From NCBI GenBank assembly GCA_030590185.1, contig JAUUZB010000054.1, positions 1-10,428 on the forward strand: 10,428 nucleotides of DNA, read 5' to 3'. The notes below the pieces were generated by a model. It did no database searches and was not told the DNA's origin. It was given only the letters and a program-made list of their open reading frames with translations. Shown here piece by piece: positions 1-6,643 of this stretch. How positions within the stretch are numbered: position 1 is the first letter of the stretch; each line of letters opens with the position of its first letter. A program made the translations under genes and the position numbers. The stretch comes from Deltaproteobacteria bacterium. GTDB lineage: Bacteria; Myxococcota; XYA12-FULL-58-9; JAUUZB01.

Positions 1-753
1 GGGAATGCAGCTGGGGAGATCCAGGGTGCAGCCGATGGTGCAATCCGGAAGTCCTGGGAGATAGCCGGATCCCTCACAGGTGACCCCATCCCGATCCAGA
101 CCGTCACATTCCTCACCCGCATCCACGTCGCCGTCGCCGCAGGTAGCCGGCGCGCAGCCGGCGGTGTCAAAGAGGCAGTCGGTGGTGCAGGCCAACGTTC
201 CCGGCCCCATGCCCACGCCGACACAATCTTCGCCATCTAGCTCGGCTCCGTCACAATCCTCCAGACCCTCGAGCACGCCGTTGCCACATTCGCCGGGGGA
301 CGGCAGGCAAACCCCATCCGGGCAGTAGTGATCGATCGGGCAGTCGTCATCCTCGGCGCAGATCTGGCGGCAGATCTGATCGACACAGCGCTCATCGGGG
401 TTGCATGGCGGCTCCACCCCGCAACGCCCTTCGGGGTACACGCAATCCCCCCAGTGGCCACTCTCCGTGCAGGTGCGACAGCCCTCGTCGCATCCCTCGG
501 CGCCCTCTTCGCAGGGTACGAAGGAGCCGGGCTGATCACAGATCGTTCCCGTGGTGATCTCCCCGGGACAGACGCCGCTGCCATCGCAGCTCACTGCCAC
601 GGCGCGCACGCAGATGTCATCGATCGGATGACAGTCGTAACCCGACACGCACTCGCCATCCGCGCAGCGACGTCCTTCCAGATCCGCGACCACCGCGATG
701 CATCCGGCGAGGCTGAGCAAAGACGCGGCGAACCAGACGCGGACCAGACCCAT
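1..753 (-). CDS. Cys-rich lipoprotein with CGNG/CGDG..CDG repeats (3' end outside window)
   Basis: The visible 251 residues start at ATG 753 and stay open to the window edge, so the C-terminus is missing. The N-terminus is a short lipoprotein signal peptide: Arg5, a hydrophobic stretch, then the lipobox L15-A16-G17-C18, so Cys18 should be lipidated and the protein held in the outer membrane or at the surface. The mature part is very rich in Cys and acidic residues. Residues 30-140 hold irregular Cys-rich segments. Residues 156-200 and 205-249 are two 45-residue tandem repeats that align Cys for Cys (CGNG or CGDG, then E-x-CDG, G-x-x-C, and two late Cys pairs). This repeat resembles the DUF4215-like motif common in myxobacterial surface proteins. 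The Cys residues probably form disulfides, possibly with Asp-lined metal sites; that is inference. It is transcribed divergently from the gene at 852. No enzymatic motif is visible and the function is unknown. Confidence 0.85.
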   Translation of the reverse strand, partial: MGLVRVWFAASLLSLAGCIAVVADLEGRRCADGECVSGYDCHPIDDICVRAVAVSCDGSGVCPGEITTGTICDQPGSFVPCEEGAEGCDEGCRTCTESGHWGDCVYPEGRCGVEPPCNPDERCVDQICRQICAEDDDCPIDHYCPDGVCLPSPGECGNGVLEGLEDCDGAELDGEDCVGVGMGPGTLACTTDCLFDTAGCAPATCGDGDVDAGEECDGLDRDGVTCEGSGYLPGLPDCTIGCTLDLPSCIP

Positions 754-784
754 GACGACACCCTGAACAGAGCATAACACGTGA

Positions 785-808
785 GCCTGGCCAGATCTGG
801 GACCAGGC
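785..808. promoter_or_regulatory. Inverted repeat in the divergent spacer 754-851
   Basis: The roughly 100-bp spacer between the lipoprotein gene and the membrane protein gene should hold both promoters. It contains arms GCCTGG (785-790) and CCAGGC (803-808), and nested inside them the perfect 10-bp palindrome CCAGATCTGG (791-800). A symmetric site between divergent starts could be an operator. I see no convincing -35/-10 pair; TATGCT on the minus strand just upstream of the lipoprotein start is a weak -10 candidate. Confidence 0.3.
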
Positions 809-851
809 CAATTCCACAGGGAACCATCGATGGCCGGGGTTGGGGCCGTTG

Positions 852-2831
852 ATGCCCGCGTCGGATCACCCCCAATTGCGGTGGCGTTGCCACCGCCCAT
901 CGTATTACATGGGCGCCTCGTCCGCCCCACCTCCGCGGGCACCCGTGATCACCGTGAAACTTCGCCTCGACGCAACCGTCGCTACCCCCGCCCTGTTGAT
1001 CGGCGCCAACGCCGTCACCTTTGCCGGCATCTGGGTATCTGCGTGGCTGCTGCTCGGTAGCGGCGAGGAGCTGGTGCGCTGGTACCACGACGGTGGCTGG
1101 CCGATGCACGTGCTGTTGGTGCTCAGCATCCTACAGCTCGCCTGCGGGACCATCGCAGCCCTCGGCCATCTACGCCGTAGCCTGCCGATGGCGATCCACC
1201 TCGGCACCACCGCTTTCGCCCTGTTCATCGGCCTGGCCGGGTCGATGGTCGCGGTGCGCGCAGCCCGGGCCGGTATCGCCACCGCTCCCCCCGACCTCAA
1301 GCTGTTGTTGTGGGGCAACGCCCTGGCGCTGGCCGACATCCCCCGGCAGCTCGGCCTGATGGTCGCCGCCTGGGGGATGATGACCCAGGTGATCACCTCG
1401 AGCATCAACCTGTGGTTGCGCGCCCGTCAGGACGCATCTTACACGCCGACCGTGGTCTTCAGTCTCCTCGGCGCGGTCTGCTTGACCGGCGGCGTGGTCT
1501 GGACCTTTGCCACCACCCCCCAGGCCAAGCTGCCGACGGTGATGGCGATCCTCGTGACGTTGGTGGCCGGTGTCCTGTTTTGCATCTTCTTCGCGGCGGC
1601 CGGTGCCCGTGGTGCCCGCTCCCCCCTGGCCGCCTACGATCCCTACTGGCAGGCCGCCGCCTTTTCGGCCGCCTGGCTGGCCACTGTCGGCATGGTCTGT
1701 TGGGCGATGGCCCTCGGCGACGCCGCCTTTGGTGTGTACCAGAGTGCCACATTTCAACGTCTGGTCTCGTTACCACCGGAGCTCGCGGCGGCGGTCTGGC
1801 GGGTAGAGCAGGCGCCGGCGATCCTGCACGGCATCTCCCGAGCGACCACCGGCATCGCCTACGCCGCGATGGTGATCGGCGCCGGACTTCTCTGGTTCGC
1901 CCGCTCCAAATTTTTGCCCTGGGTGGAGGTGCGGGTGGTGGAGATGACCGCCCTGCTGGTTACCGCCGCGTTGCTCTGGGGCACCGACCTATTTTGGCAC
2001 ACAAACTTGATGCGCCACCACGCCACCCTCGCCGCCCAGCTCACCACCCCCGTACCAGCGGAGCTCGACCTACCAACGAGCGCCAGTCTCCTGCGCGCGA
2101 GCGACGTGCCGCTGCTGGTGCTGCGCAACGGCATGGTGAGTCTAAACGGCCGGACCCTCGGCCGGGCGGACGAGGAGCGCACCTTCGATCTCCTGCGCGA
2201 GCGGCTACAGCCCCCGGTCGAGCCGCTATCCAACGATCTCCGCGACCTGCCCCGGCCGCAGCAGCATCCGGCAGCGGGCGTGGTGGCGCTCGCCATGGAC
2301 CGCGACACCAGCCTCGCCTCGGCCACCTCCCTCGCCCGGCGGTTGCACGACTCGGGCATCGACCGCCTCAAGCTGGTGGCCCGCGAACGGCGTCGAAATC
2401 CCTGGCCGGGCGCGGCCGAGCTCAAGCTGCACGATGAGCTCGAGCTGCTCGGGGATTTCCTGACCCTGGTGGGCCGGCCCAAGGAACGCGCCATCGACGT
2501 TCGCCTGGTCGAGGCGCGCGCCAACGAAGCGGCGGCCCCGGGCCCCGGGCCATACGTGCGCTTCCGGGCCGGAGAGATCGTGGTCGTGGCGGATGATCTC
2601 GAGCCGCGCGGAACGACACAGAACGCCGCGGCCGAGCTCGCGGTCCAGCTCGCGCGGCTCAAGGACCACGCACCGAACCAACGCCGGATCCGCGTCGATG
2701 CGTCTCGGGGTCAACGCTGGCAGGATCTCATCGACCTCCTCGACCTGGCGCGGGCGAGCTTCGATGCGGATGGGCAGCGGCGGGTGCTGTTCGACGAGCC
2801 GGTCTGGTTGGTCCCCAAGAACCGCCGGTAG
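852..2831 (+). CDS. Polytopic membrane protein with two ExbD/TolR-like periplasmic domains
   Basis: A 659-residue product if started at ATG 852. A TTG at 840, an ATG at 909 and GTGs near 945 are alternatives, and none has a strong Shine-Dalgarno. Residues 48-382 contain about nine hydrophobic segments (near 48-69, 85-105, 113-135, 155-178, 200-220, 228-250, 268-290, 328-350, 363-382). An odd number with a basic N-terminus places the C-terminal 275 residues in the periplasm. That tail looks like ExbD/TolR: ELDLPTSAS (404-412) resembles the LPxA segment after the ExbD membrane helix, followed by a strand and LNG turn (422-433) and a D-x-D..L..SGIDR-type helix/strand unit (483-510). A second similar unit ends with RIRVDASRGQRWQDLIDLLD (612-631). 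ExbD/TolR family proteins couple proton flow to envelope work, but no recognisable ExbB/TolQ partner is seen. The domain call is by eye and moderate; the gene itself is solid. It converges with the FHA gene. Confidence 0.75.
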   Translation: MPASDHPQLRWRCHRPSYYMGASSAPPPRAPVITVKLRLDATVATPALLIGANAVTFAGIWVSAWLLLGSGEELVRWYHDGGWPMHVLLVLSILQLACGTIAALGHLRRSLPMAIHLGTTAFALFIGLAGSMVAVRAARAGIATAPPDLKLLLWGNALALADIPRQLGLMVAAWGMMTQVITSSINLWLRARQDASYTPTVVFSLLGAVCLTGGVVWTFATTPQAKLPTVMAILVTLVAGVLFCIFFAAAGARGARSPLAAYDPYWQAAAFSAAWLATVGMVCWAMALGDAAFGVYQSATFQRLVSLPPELAAAVWRVEQAPAILHGISRATTGIAYAAMVIGAGLLWFARSKFLPWVEVRVVEMTALLVTAALLWGTDLFWHTNLMRHHATLAAQLTTPVPAELDLPTSASLLRASDVPLLVLRNGMVSLNGRTLGRADEERTFDLLRERLQPPVEPLSNDLRDLPRPQQHPAAGVVALAMDRDTSLASATSLARRLHDSGIDRLKLVARERRRNPWPGAAELKLHDELELLGDFLTLVGRPKERAIDVRLVEARANEAAAPGPGPYVRFRAGEIVVVADDLEPRGTTQNAAAELAVQLARLKDHAPNQRRIRVDASRGQRWQDLIDLLDLARASFDADGQRRVLFDEPVWLVPKNRR

Positions 2832-2851
2832 GTGCCGGGGTGGATCGCCTC

Positions 2852-2865
2852 GGCGTGCTCACGCC
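2852..2865 (+). terminator. Possible terminator hairpin in the convergent spacer
   Basis: In the 84-bp spacer between two converging genes, GGCGTG (2852-2857) can pair with CACGCC (2860-2865), giving a stem of about five pairs with a four-base loop. It is followed by GTCTTT, a weak T tract, on the plus strand. It lies 21 bases after the stop of the membrane protein gene. There is no T run in the minus direction. Confidence 0.3.
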
Positions 2866-2915
2866 AGCCTGTCTTTGCGAACCCGTACGCTTCCTCGAGA
2901 TTCCGGCACGCTCCG

Positions 2916-3863
2916 TCACCAGCGCTCCGGCCGCCAATAGATCCGATGCCCGTCCCCGAGATCGATACGGGTCGGCGCACCCAGCGGCGCACAACGCACC
3001 CGTCGGCCCTCCACCTTGATCCCGTTCGTGGAGGCCAGGTCGAATGCCCAGAGCTTCCCCTCCCAGCGGCAGAGCATGGCGTGTACCCGGGACACGGCGC
3101 TCCATGACTGGCGTTGCGCCACTCGAACGTCACAGCGGCGATAGCGGCCAAAGATCAAACCCTGTTCTAACTCCGCGGCGGTGACCGGGTAGACGCTCCC
3201 GATCTGGTCACGGCTCACGATGACGTTGCCGACGACCTCGTCACCAACGGCGCCGCCCTCGGGCGCTCGGGTGCGTTCCCCGAGAAATTGGGGTGAGGGC
3301 CGGCGCACCAAGGACGCCCGCTCGCCTTGGCCGGTGGCGGTGAGTCTCTCCCAGGCCTCCCGGGGGCTATGGGCTCGCAGGCTCACCTCCACCGGTAGGA
3401 AGAACAGGGCGTAGGAGCCGACCCGCGCGCAAACCATGCCGCGCGAGGAAGCGGCGTGGCAACGACCCACCTCTCCGACGTCAAACCCCTGGCCAGAGGC
3501 GAGGTCGTCGAGGACCAAAGAGCCGTCCCGGGCGAGGCGTACCAACAGATGCCGCAGGGCGACGGTCGGGTCACCTCGAAGCCGTAGGTCACAGCGCCGG
3601 TGCCGACCAAATACCCAGAGGTCCGGGTTGGGGCCACACCCCTGGGTCAACCAGCCGTAGGTGCTCAGGGTGCGGTTGGCAAAGATCCCGACCACCGCGT
3701 AGCCGGAGGTGGCGACGTTGATCTCGCGCAACTCGCGCAGGTGCTCGAAGTGGTGAAAAAAGAGGCGCTCGAACGACCACGGGGGCTCGACCACCCAGCC
3801 CGCGTTGATCACGGTCTCGGGGTTATCGTTCCTCGTTGGTTGGGCAAGGGATGGCATGCTCAT
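2916..3863 (-). CDS. Stand-alone double-FHA-domain protein
   Basis: A 315-residue soluble protein built from two forkhead-associated (FHA) domains, modules that bind phosphothreonine peptides. FHA2 (about residues 212-312) is canonical: G239-R240, SRVH (258-261), STNG (278-281). FHA1 (about 84-155) has G86-R87-H88, but the Ser of SxxH is Ala102 (ALRH) and the STNG motif is replaced by ASGQG (122-126), so phosphopeptide binding there may be lost. The whole protein aligns with the C-terminal half of the kinase encoded just upstream, including the DLASGQGFDVGEVGR / DLETGRGFTVDGVGR and RYRRCDV / RYNRCDV matches. It looks like a duplicated kinase tail without the catalytic domain. It is the last gene of the sigma-kinase-FHA operon, 60 bases after the kinase stop. 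The start is ATG 3863 (MSM), with a second ATG at 3857; neither has a clear Shine-Dalgarno. No membrane segment or signal peptide is seen. Confidence 0.88.
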   Translation of the reverse strand: MSMPSLAQPTRNDNPETVINAGWVVEPPWSFERLFFHHFEHLRELREINVATSGYAVVGIFANRTLSTYGWLTQGCGPNPDLWVFGRHRRCDLRLRGDPTVALRHLLVRLARDGSLVLDDLASGQGFDVGEVGRCHAASSRGMVCARVGSYALFFLPVEVSLRAHSPREAWERLTATGQGERASLVRRPSPQFLGERTRAPEGGAVGDEVVGNVIVSRDQIGSVYPVTAAELEQGLIFGRYRRCDVRVAQRQSWSAVSRVHAMLCRWEGKLWAFDLASTNGIKVEGRRVRCAPLGAPTRIDLGDGHRIYWRPERW

Positions 3864-3900
3864 GTTGGCGATAACGAATTTGGGACGGCCGAGCGGACAC

Positions 3901-3922
3901 CCGGGATGAAAAGAAATCCCGG
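3901..3922 (-). promoter_or_regulatory. Intercistronic stem-loop between kinase and FHA genes
   Basis: Immediately after the kinase stop codon, perfect 7-base arms (CCGGGAT and ATCCCGG) flank an 8-base loop that is U-rich in the minus-strand transcript. There is no U tract after the stem, so it is a poor intrinsic terminator. It could instead protect the upstream mRNA end or reduce expression of the FHA gene relative to the kinase. Confidence 0.45.
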
Positions 3923-3923
3923 C

Positions 3924-6017
3924 TCAGCCAAACGGGTCCCAACGAACCTCAACCGTGCCGAGGCGCAGATCCGTACGCCCGGTCAACCACGCCGCCGCGC
4001 TGCGTCGACCAGCGATCATCGTGCCGTTGGTCGAGGCGGTGTCGATGGCGAGGACACCGCCGCGCTCCGCGAGGAGCAACAGATGCACCCGGGAGACCGC
4101 GTCCGTCTCCCAGAGATCCCGGGAGCCCACGTCGCAACGGTTGTAACGCCCGAGCAATAGGCCGCGCGCCAATTGTTGAGCGGTGACCGGCGTGATGATC
4201 TTGCCCGAGGGCCGGGAGATGATCAGCAGGCCGACGGCGCCGCTGCCCACGTCCGTGCCCATGCCGGAGACGTCGGCTACCCCGGGCACCAACACCACCC
4301 GCGAGACGTCCTGCGCCGGGAGCGGGGTCGGGAGCGGGGTCGGGGTCGCGGTCGCGGTCGGGCCGGCTACCCGTTGGACCGCGGGACCACCTGCCCCCCG
4401 GGTGTCCTCAACCGAGAGCCGTGACAACTGCTCCCATGTAGCCTCAGCCGAGTCGGGCCATGGCCGGGAGCTACCCGCCAAAAAGAACAGCCAGTAGCCG
4501 CCCACCTGCACCACTAGATTCCCCTCCTGCACGACCGCCGTGGTCCGGCCCACGCCGTCGACAGTGAAGCCACGGCCCGTCTCGAGGTCGAGCAGACGAA
4601 CCTGGGTGACGCCGCCTCGGTCGTTGGCGATGGCCAGCACGTGTCGCAGGGACACGCTCGGATCGTTGCGCAGCTGCAGGCCCGCCCGGGAGTGGCGGCC
4701 GATGGTAACGCTGCGCTCGCCCGGCGCCGCGGCCGGGTCGATGACGCGATGCCCTTCGAGGCCGCGATCGCCAAACAGGGCAGCGACCACCACGCTCGAC
4801 CCTGGGATCCGGTCGACGATCTCACGCAGCTGGGCCCAGTTGCGCAGAAACACTTCGCGCGCCCCTGGGGGCGGACCGAGGAGCCATGGCAGCTCGACCA
4901 TGGAGGTGCGATGATCGCGGGAGAGACCCTCGTCGGTGGCCGGGTCCGAGAGGGTCGGAGCGACCTCGAGGGCAGCAGCCATGTCGTCGCCACATTGAAA
5001 ACGGCGCTGGGGTTCCGGCCGCAGGGCGCGCTGTGCCACCAGCCCGAGGTCCTTCGGGATCGCGGCTCGCAACTCGTGGACCGCGGGCGGGTCGAGCCGC
5101 TCCGCCTCGCTCGGACGACGCCGCAGGAGCAGCTCGAACAGGGTGATCCCCAACGCGTAGGTGTCGGTCCAGGGCCCGATCTCCCCGATCTCGCGTGACA
5201 GCTGCTCCGGCGCCGCGTACGCGATGGAGCCGACAAAGACCCCCGGTGTGGTCATGCGCGTCTCGGAACCCGCCGTGGGGAGCGCCAGCCCGAAGTCGAT
5301 CAACTTGGTGGTACCCTCAAAGGTCACGACGATGTTCGAAGGCTTGACGTCGCGGTGCACCACACCGGCTGCGTGGGCATGGCCGAGCGCCTCGGCCACC
5401 TGCCGCACCAGCCCGGCGATGGTCTCGATACCGCCGGCCTGCTGGGCCCGCTGCTCGGCCAGGGTTCCGGCGGCGACCCGAGCCAGGGCCTCCAGGATCC
5501 AGCTCGAGCTGTCGCTGGCCTGCGCGGCGGGAATCGCCTCGAGCAGATCGCGCAGCGGGAAACCGTGCACCAACTCCGTCGCGATATAGGCGATGCCCTC
5601 CTCGACCCCGGCGGCAAACACCCGCGCGATGCCCGGGTGGTGCAGCTTGGCCGCGAGGCGCGCCTCCCGTTGAAAACGCTCGAGGCGCGAGCGGTTCGGG
5701 CGCATGAACTTGATCGCGGCGGGCCAGGTCGGACGGAGCTGCTCCGCATAGTAGACGCTGCCCATCCCGCCACGACCGAGCGGACCGAGCACCCTGAAGC
5801 CACCGATCTCGGCCGGCGGGCGCCAATCCTCTGAGGTCGCCCGCGGTCGCAGCCGGGATAGGTCCCGCCGCAGGCCGAGCACGCCTTCGATCCGCTCGCG
5901 GAGGTCCGGACACTCCGGATACTCGGCGCAGAACTCCCCCACCTCCGGGGCGCGGCCGTCCAGGAGCAGCTCATTGTACAGGGTCAGCGGGCCGGTGCTG
6001 GAGCTGACCGTCGTCAT
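3924..6017 (-). CDS. Soluble Hanks-type Ser/Thr protein kinase with two C-terminal FHA domains
   Basis: A 697-residue kinase. Residues 1-70 form a short acidic leader with an E-F-C-A-x-Y-P-E segment of the kind found ahead of kinases in Planctomycetes and Myxococcota. The kinase domain (about 73-350) has every catalytic element: glycine loop GRGGMGSVY (81-89), Lys103, Glu118, HRDVKPSN (221-228), DFG (241-243), APE (269-271) and D285 in DTYALG, so it should be active. An unusual insert of roughly 40 residues (about 160-200) precedes the catalytic loop. No transmembrane helix is seen, so it is probably cytosolic. FHA1 (about 437-510) keeps GRH (440-442) and SLRH (456-459) but lacks STNG. FHA2 (about 595-694) is canonical with G623-R624, SRVH (642-645) and STNG (662-665). 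A Pro/Thr-rich linker (553-568) joins them. The start ATG overlaps the sigma factor stop (ATGA), indicating translational coupling. Likely substrates are the sigma factor, itself, or FHA partners; this is inference. Confidence 0.95.
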   Translation of the reverse strand: MTTVSSSTGPLTLYNELLLDGRAPEVGEFCAEYPECPDLRERIEGVLGLRRDLSRLRPRATSEDWRPPAEIGGFRVLGPLGRGGMGSVYYAEQLRPTWPAAIKFMRPNRSRLERFQREARLAAKLHHPGIARVFAAGVEEGIAYIATELVHGFPLRDLLEAIPAAQASDSSSWILEALARVAAGTLAEQRAQQAGGIETIAGLVRQVAEALGHAHAAGVVHRDVKPSNIVVTFEGTTKLIDFGLALPTAGSETRMTTPGVFVGSIAYAAPEQLSREIGEIGPWTDTYALGITLFELLLRRRPSEAERLDPPAVHELRAAIPKDLGLVAQRALRPEPQRRFQCGDDMAAALEVAPTLSDPATDEGLSRDHRTSMVELPWLLGPPPGAREVFLRNWAQLREIVDRIPGSSVVVAALFGDRGLEGHRVIDPAAAPGERSVTIGRHSRAGLQLRNDPSVSLRHVLAIANDRGGVTQVRLLDLETGRGFTVDGVGRTTAVVQEGNLVVQVGGYWLFFLAGSSRPWPDSAEATWEQLSRLSVEDTRGAGGPAVQRVAGPTATATPTPLPTPLPAQDVSRVVLVPGVADVSGMGTDVGSGAVGLLIISRPSGKIITPVTAQQLARGLLLGRYNRCDVGSRDLWETDAVSRVHLLLLAERGGVLAIDTASTNGTMIAGRRSAAAWLTGRTDLRLGTVEVRWDPFG
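4320..4361. repeat. Seven tandem GC-rich hexamers inside the kinase gene
   Basis: Seven in-phase hexamers, GAGCGG or GGTCGG/GGTCGC, follow one another without gaps. Read on the coding (minus) strand they give alternating Thr-Ala, Thr-Pro and Leu-Pro codon pairs, which form the Pro/Thr linker between the two FHA domains. Their number is a multiple of six bases, so slippage would change the linker length by two residues without shifting the frame. Confidence 0.8.
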
Positions 6018-6643
6018 CCGCGGCCCGGGGCCCCGGGGCGGCGCGGCTCTTGGGCGGCGCGCAGCCTCTGGAGCTTGGAGAGTCCGCGGGCGACCAGCTT
6101 GCGAGCCGCCTCCGCCGAACAGTCGAGCAGCTCTCCTACCTCGGCGTGACTGAACCCTGCCTGGTTGAGGCGCACGGCGCTGGCGTACTCCGGTTTGAGC
6201 TCGGCGAGTTGCACCTCGAGGGTGGCGAGCTCCCGGTTCTGGTCGACCAGGGACTCGGGGGTGCGCCCGGGTCGCGGTGCCTCGTCGGCCCGTTCTTCGA
6301 TCGTCTCTGCACCGCGGTCGCGTCGACGGGCCTGATGAAAACGCTGGCGGTCCCGGATGTGGTTGTCAGCGACCCGCTTGAGCCAGGCAATGAACGCCCC
6401 CTTGCCCCGCCAATCGTGCTTGGGCAGCTCCCGCAGGAGCCGCAGGGCGACCTCCTGATCGAGGTCATCCGCCTCCTCGCGCCAACCCAGTTGTGGGGCC
6501 AGGCGCTTCATGCGGGTCCGCACCACCCCGAGAATCAGCGACCAGTAGTGCCGCAGCAGCTCCTCCTGGGCGGCGCGGTCTCCACGGCCGGCGGCGCCCA
6601 CCAACTCGGCGATCAACTCGGACTCAGTGCTGTGGTTGGTCAT
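6014..6643 (-). CDS. ECF-type RNA polymerase sigma factor
   Basis: A 209-residue sigma-70 family protein of ECF size, starting at ATG 6643. Sigma region 2 spans about residues 15-105: LLRHYWSLILGVV, the ADDLDQEVALRLLREL segment (58-73) and a region 2.3/2.4-like WRGKGAFIAWLKRVADNHI (78-96). A charged linker (105-135) leads to region 4 (about 140-192) with a helix-turn-helix near 164-191 (FSHAEVGELLDCS...RKLVARGLSKL). An upstream GTG at 6688 would add 15 residues, but ATG 6643 has GGGAGG just before it (2-base spacing) and gives the expected start. It is the first gene of the operon with the kinase and FHA protein. No anti-sigma factor is adjacent, as in ECF groups controlled by Ser/Thr kinases such as Vibrio EcfP/PpkT. 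It probably directs transcription in response to phosphorylation; this is inference from context. Confidence 0.9.
   Translation of the reverse strand: MTNHSTESELIAELVGAAGRGDRAAQEELLRHYWSLILGVVRTRMKRLAPQLGWREEADDLDQEVALRLLRELPKHDWRGKGAFIAWLKRVADNHIRDRQRFHQARRRDRGAETIEERADEAPRPGRTPESLVDQNRELATLEVQLAELKPEYASAVRLNQAGFSHAEVGELLDCSAEAARKLVARGLSKLQRLRAAQEPRRPGAPGRG
6024..6037 (-). promoter_or_regulatory. GC-only palindrome at the sigma-kinase junction
   Basis: CCCGGGGCCCCGGG is a perfect 14-bp palindrome in the last codons of the sigma gene, ending 6 bases upstream of the kinase ATG (6017). No Shine-Dalgarno is visible there, so the kinase start lies in a strongly structured, GC-only stretch and probably relies on ribosomes finishing the sigma gene. 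Confidence 0.4.

Noticed and set aside
328..777. A 149-residue plus-strand frame opposite the lipoprotein gene.
   Set aside because: The minus frame has a lipobox and Cys-aligned repeats; the plus frame has no recognisable feature.
1310..2437. A 375-residue plus-strand frame inside the membrane protein gene.
   Set aside because: It is Arg/Gly/Pro-rich, without motifs, and wholly inside the better-supported frame.
3600..4160. A 186-residue plus-strand frame across the kinase/FHA junction.
   Set aside because: Both strands are explained by two FHA-domain genes on the minus strand, and this frame has no motif or ribosome binding site.
4320..4361. Short tandem repeat considered as a CRISPR or integration-related array.
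   Set aside because: Units are six bases with no spacers and encode a Thr/Pro linker in frame.
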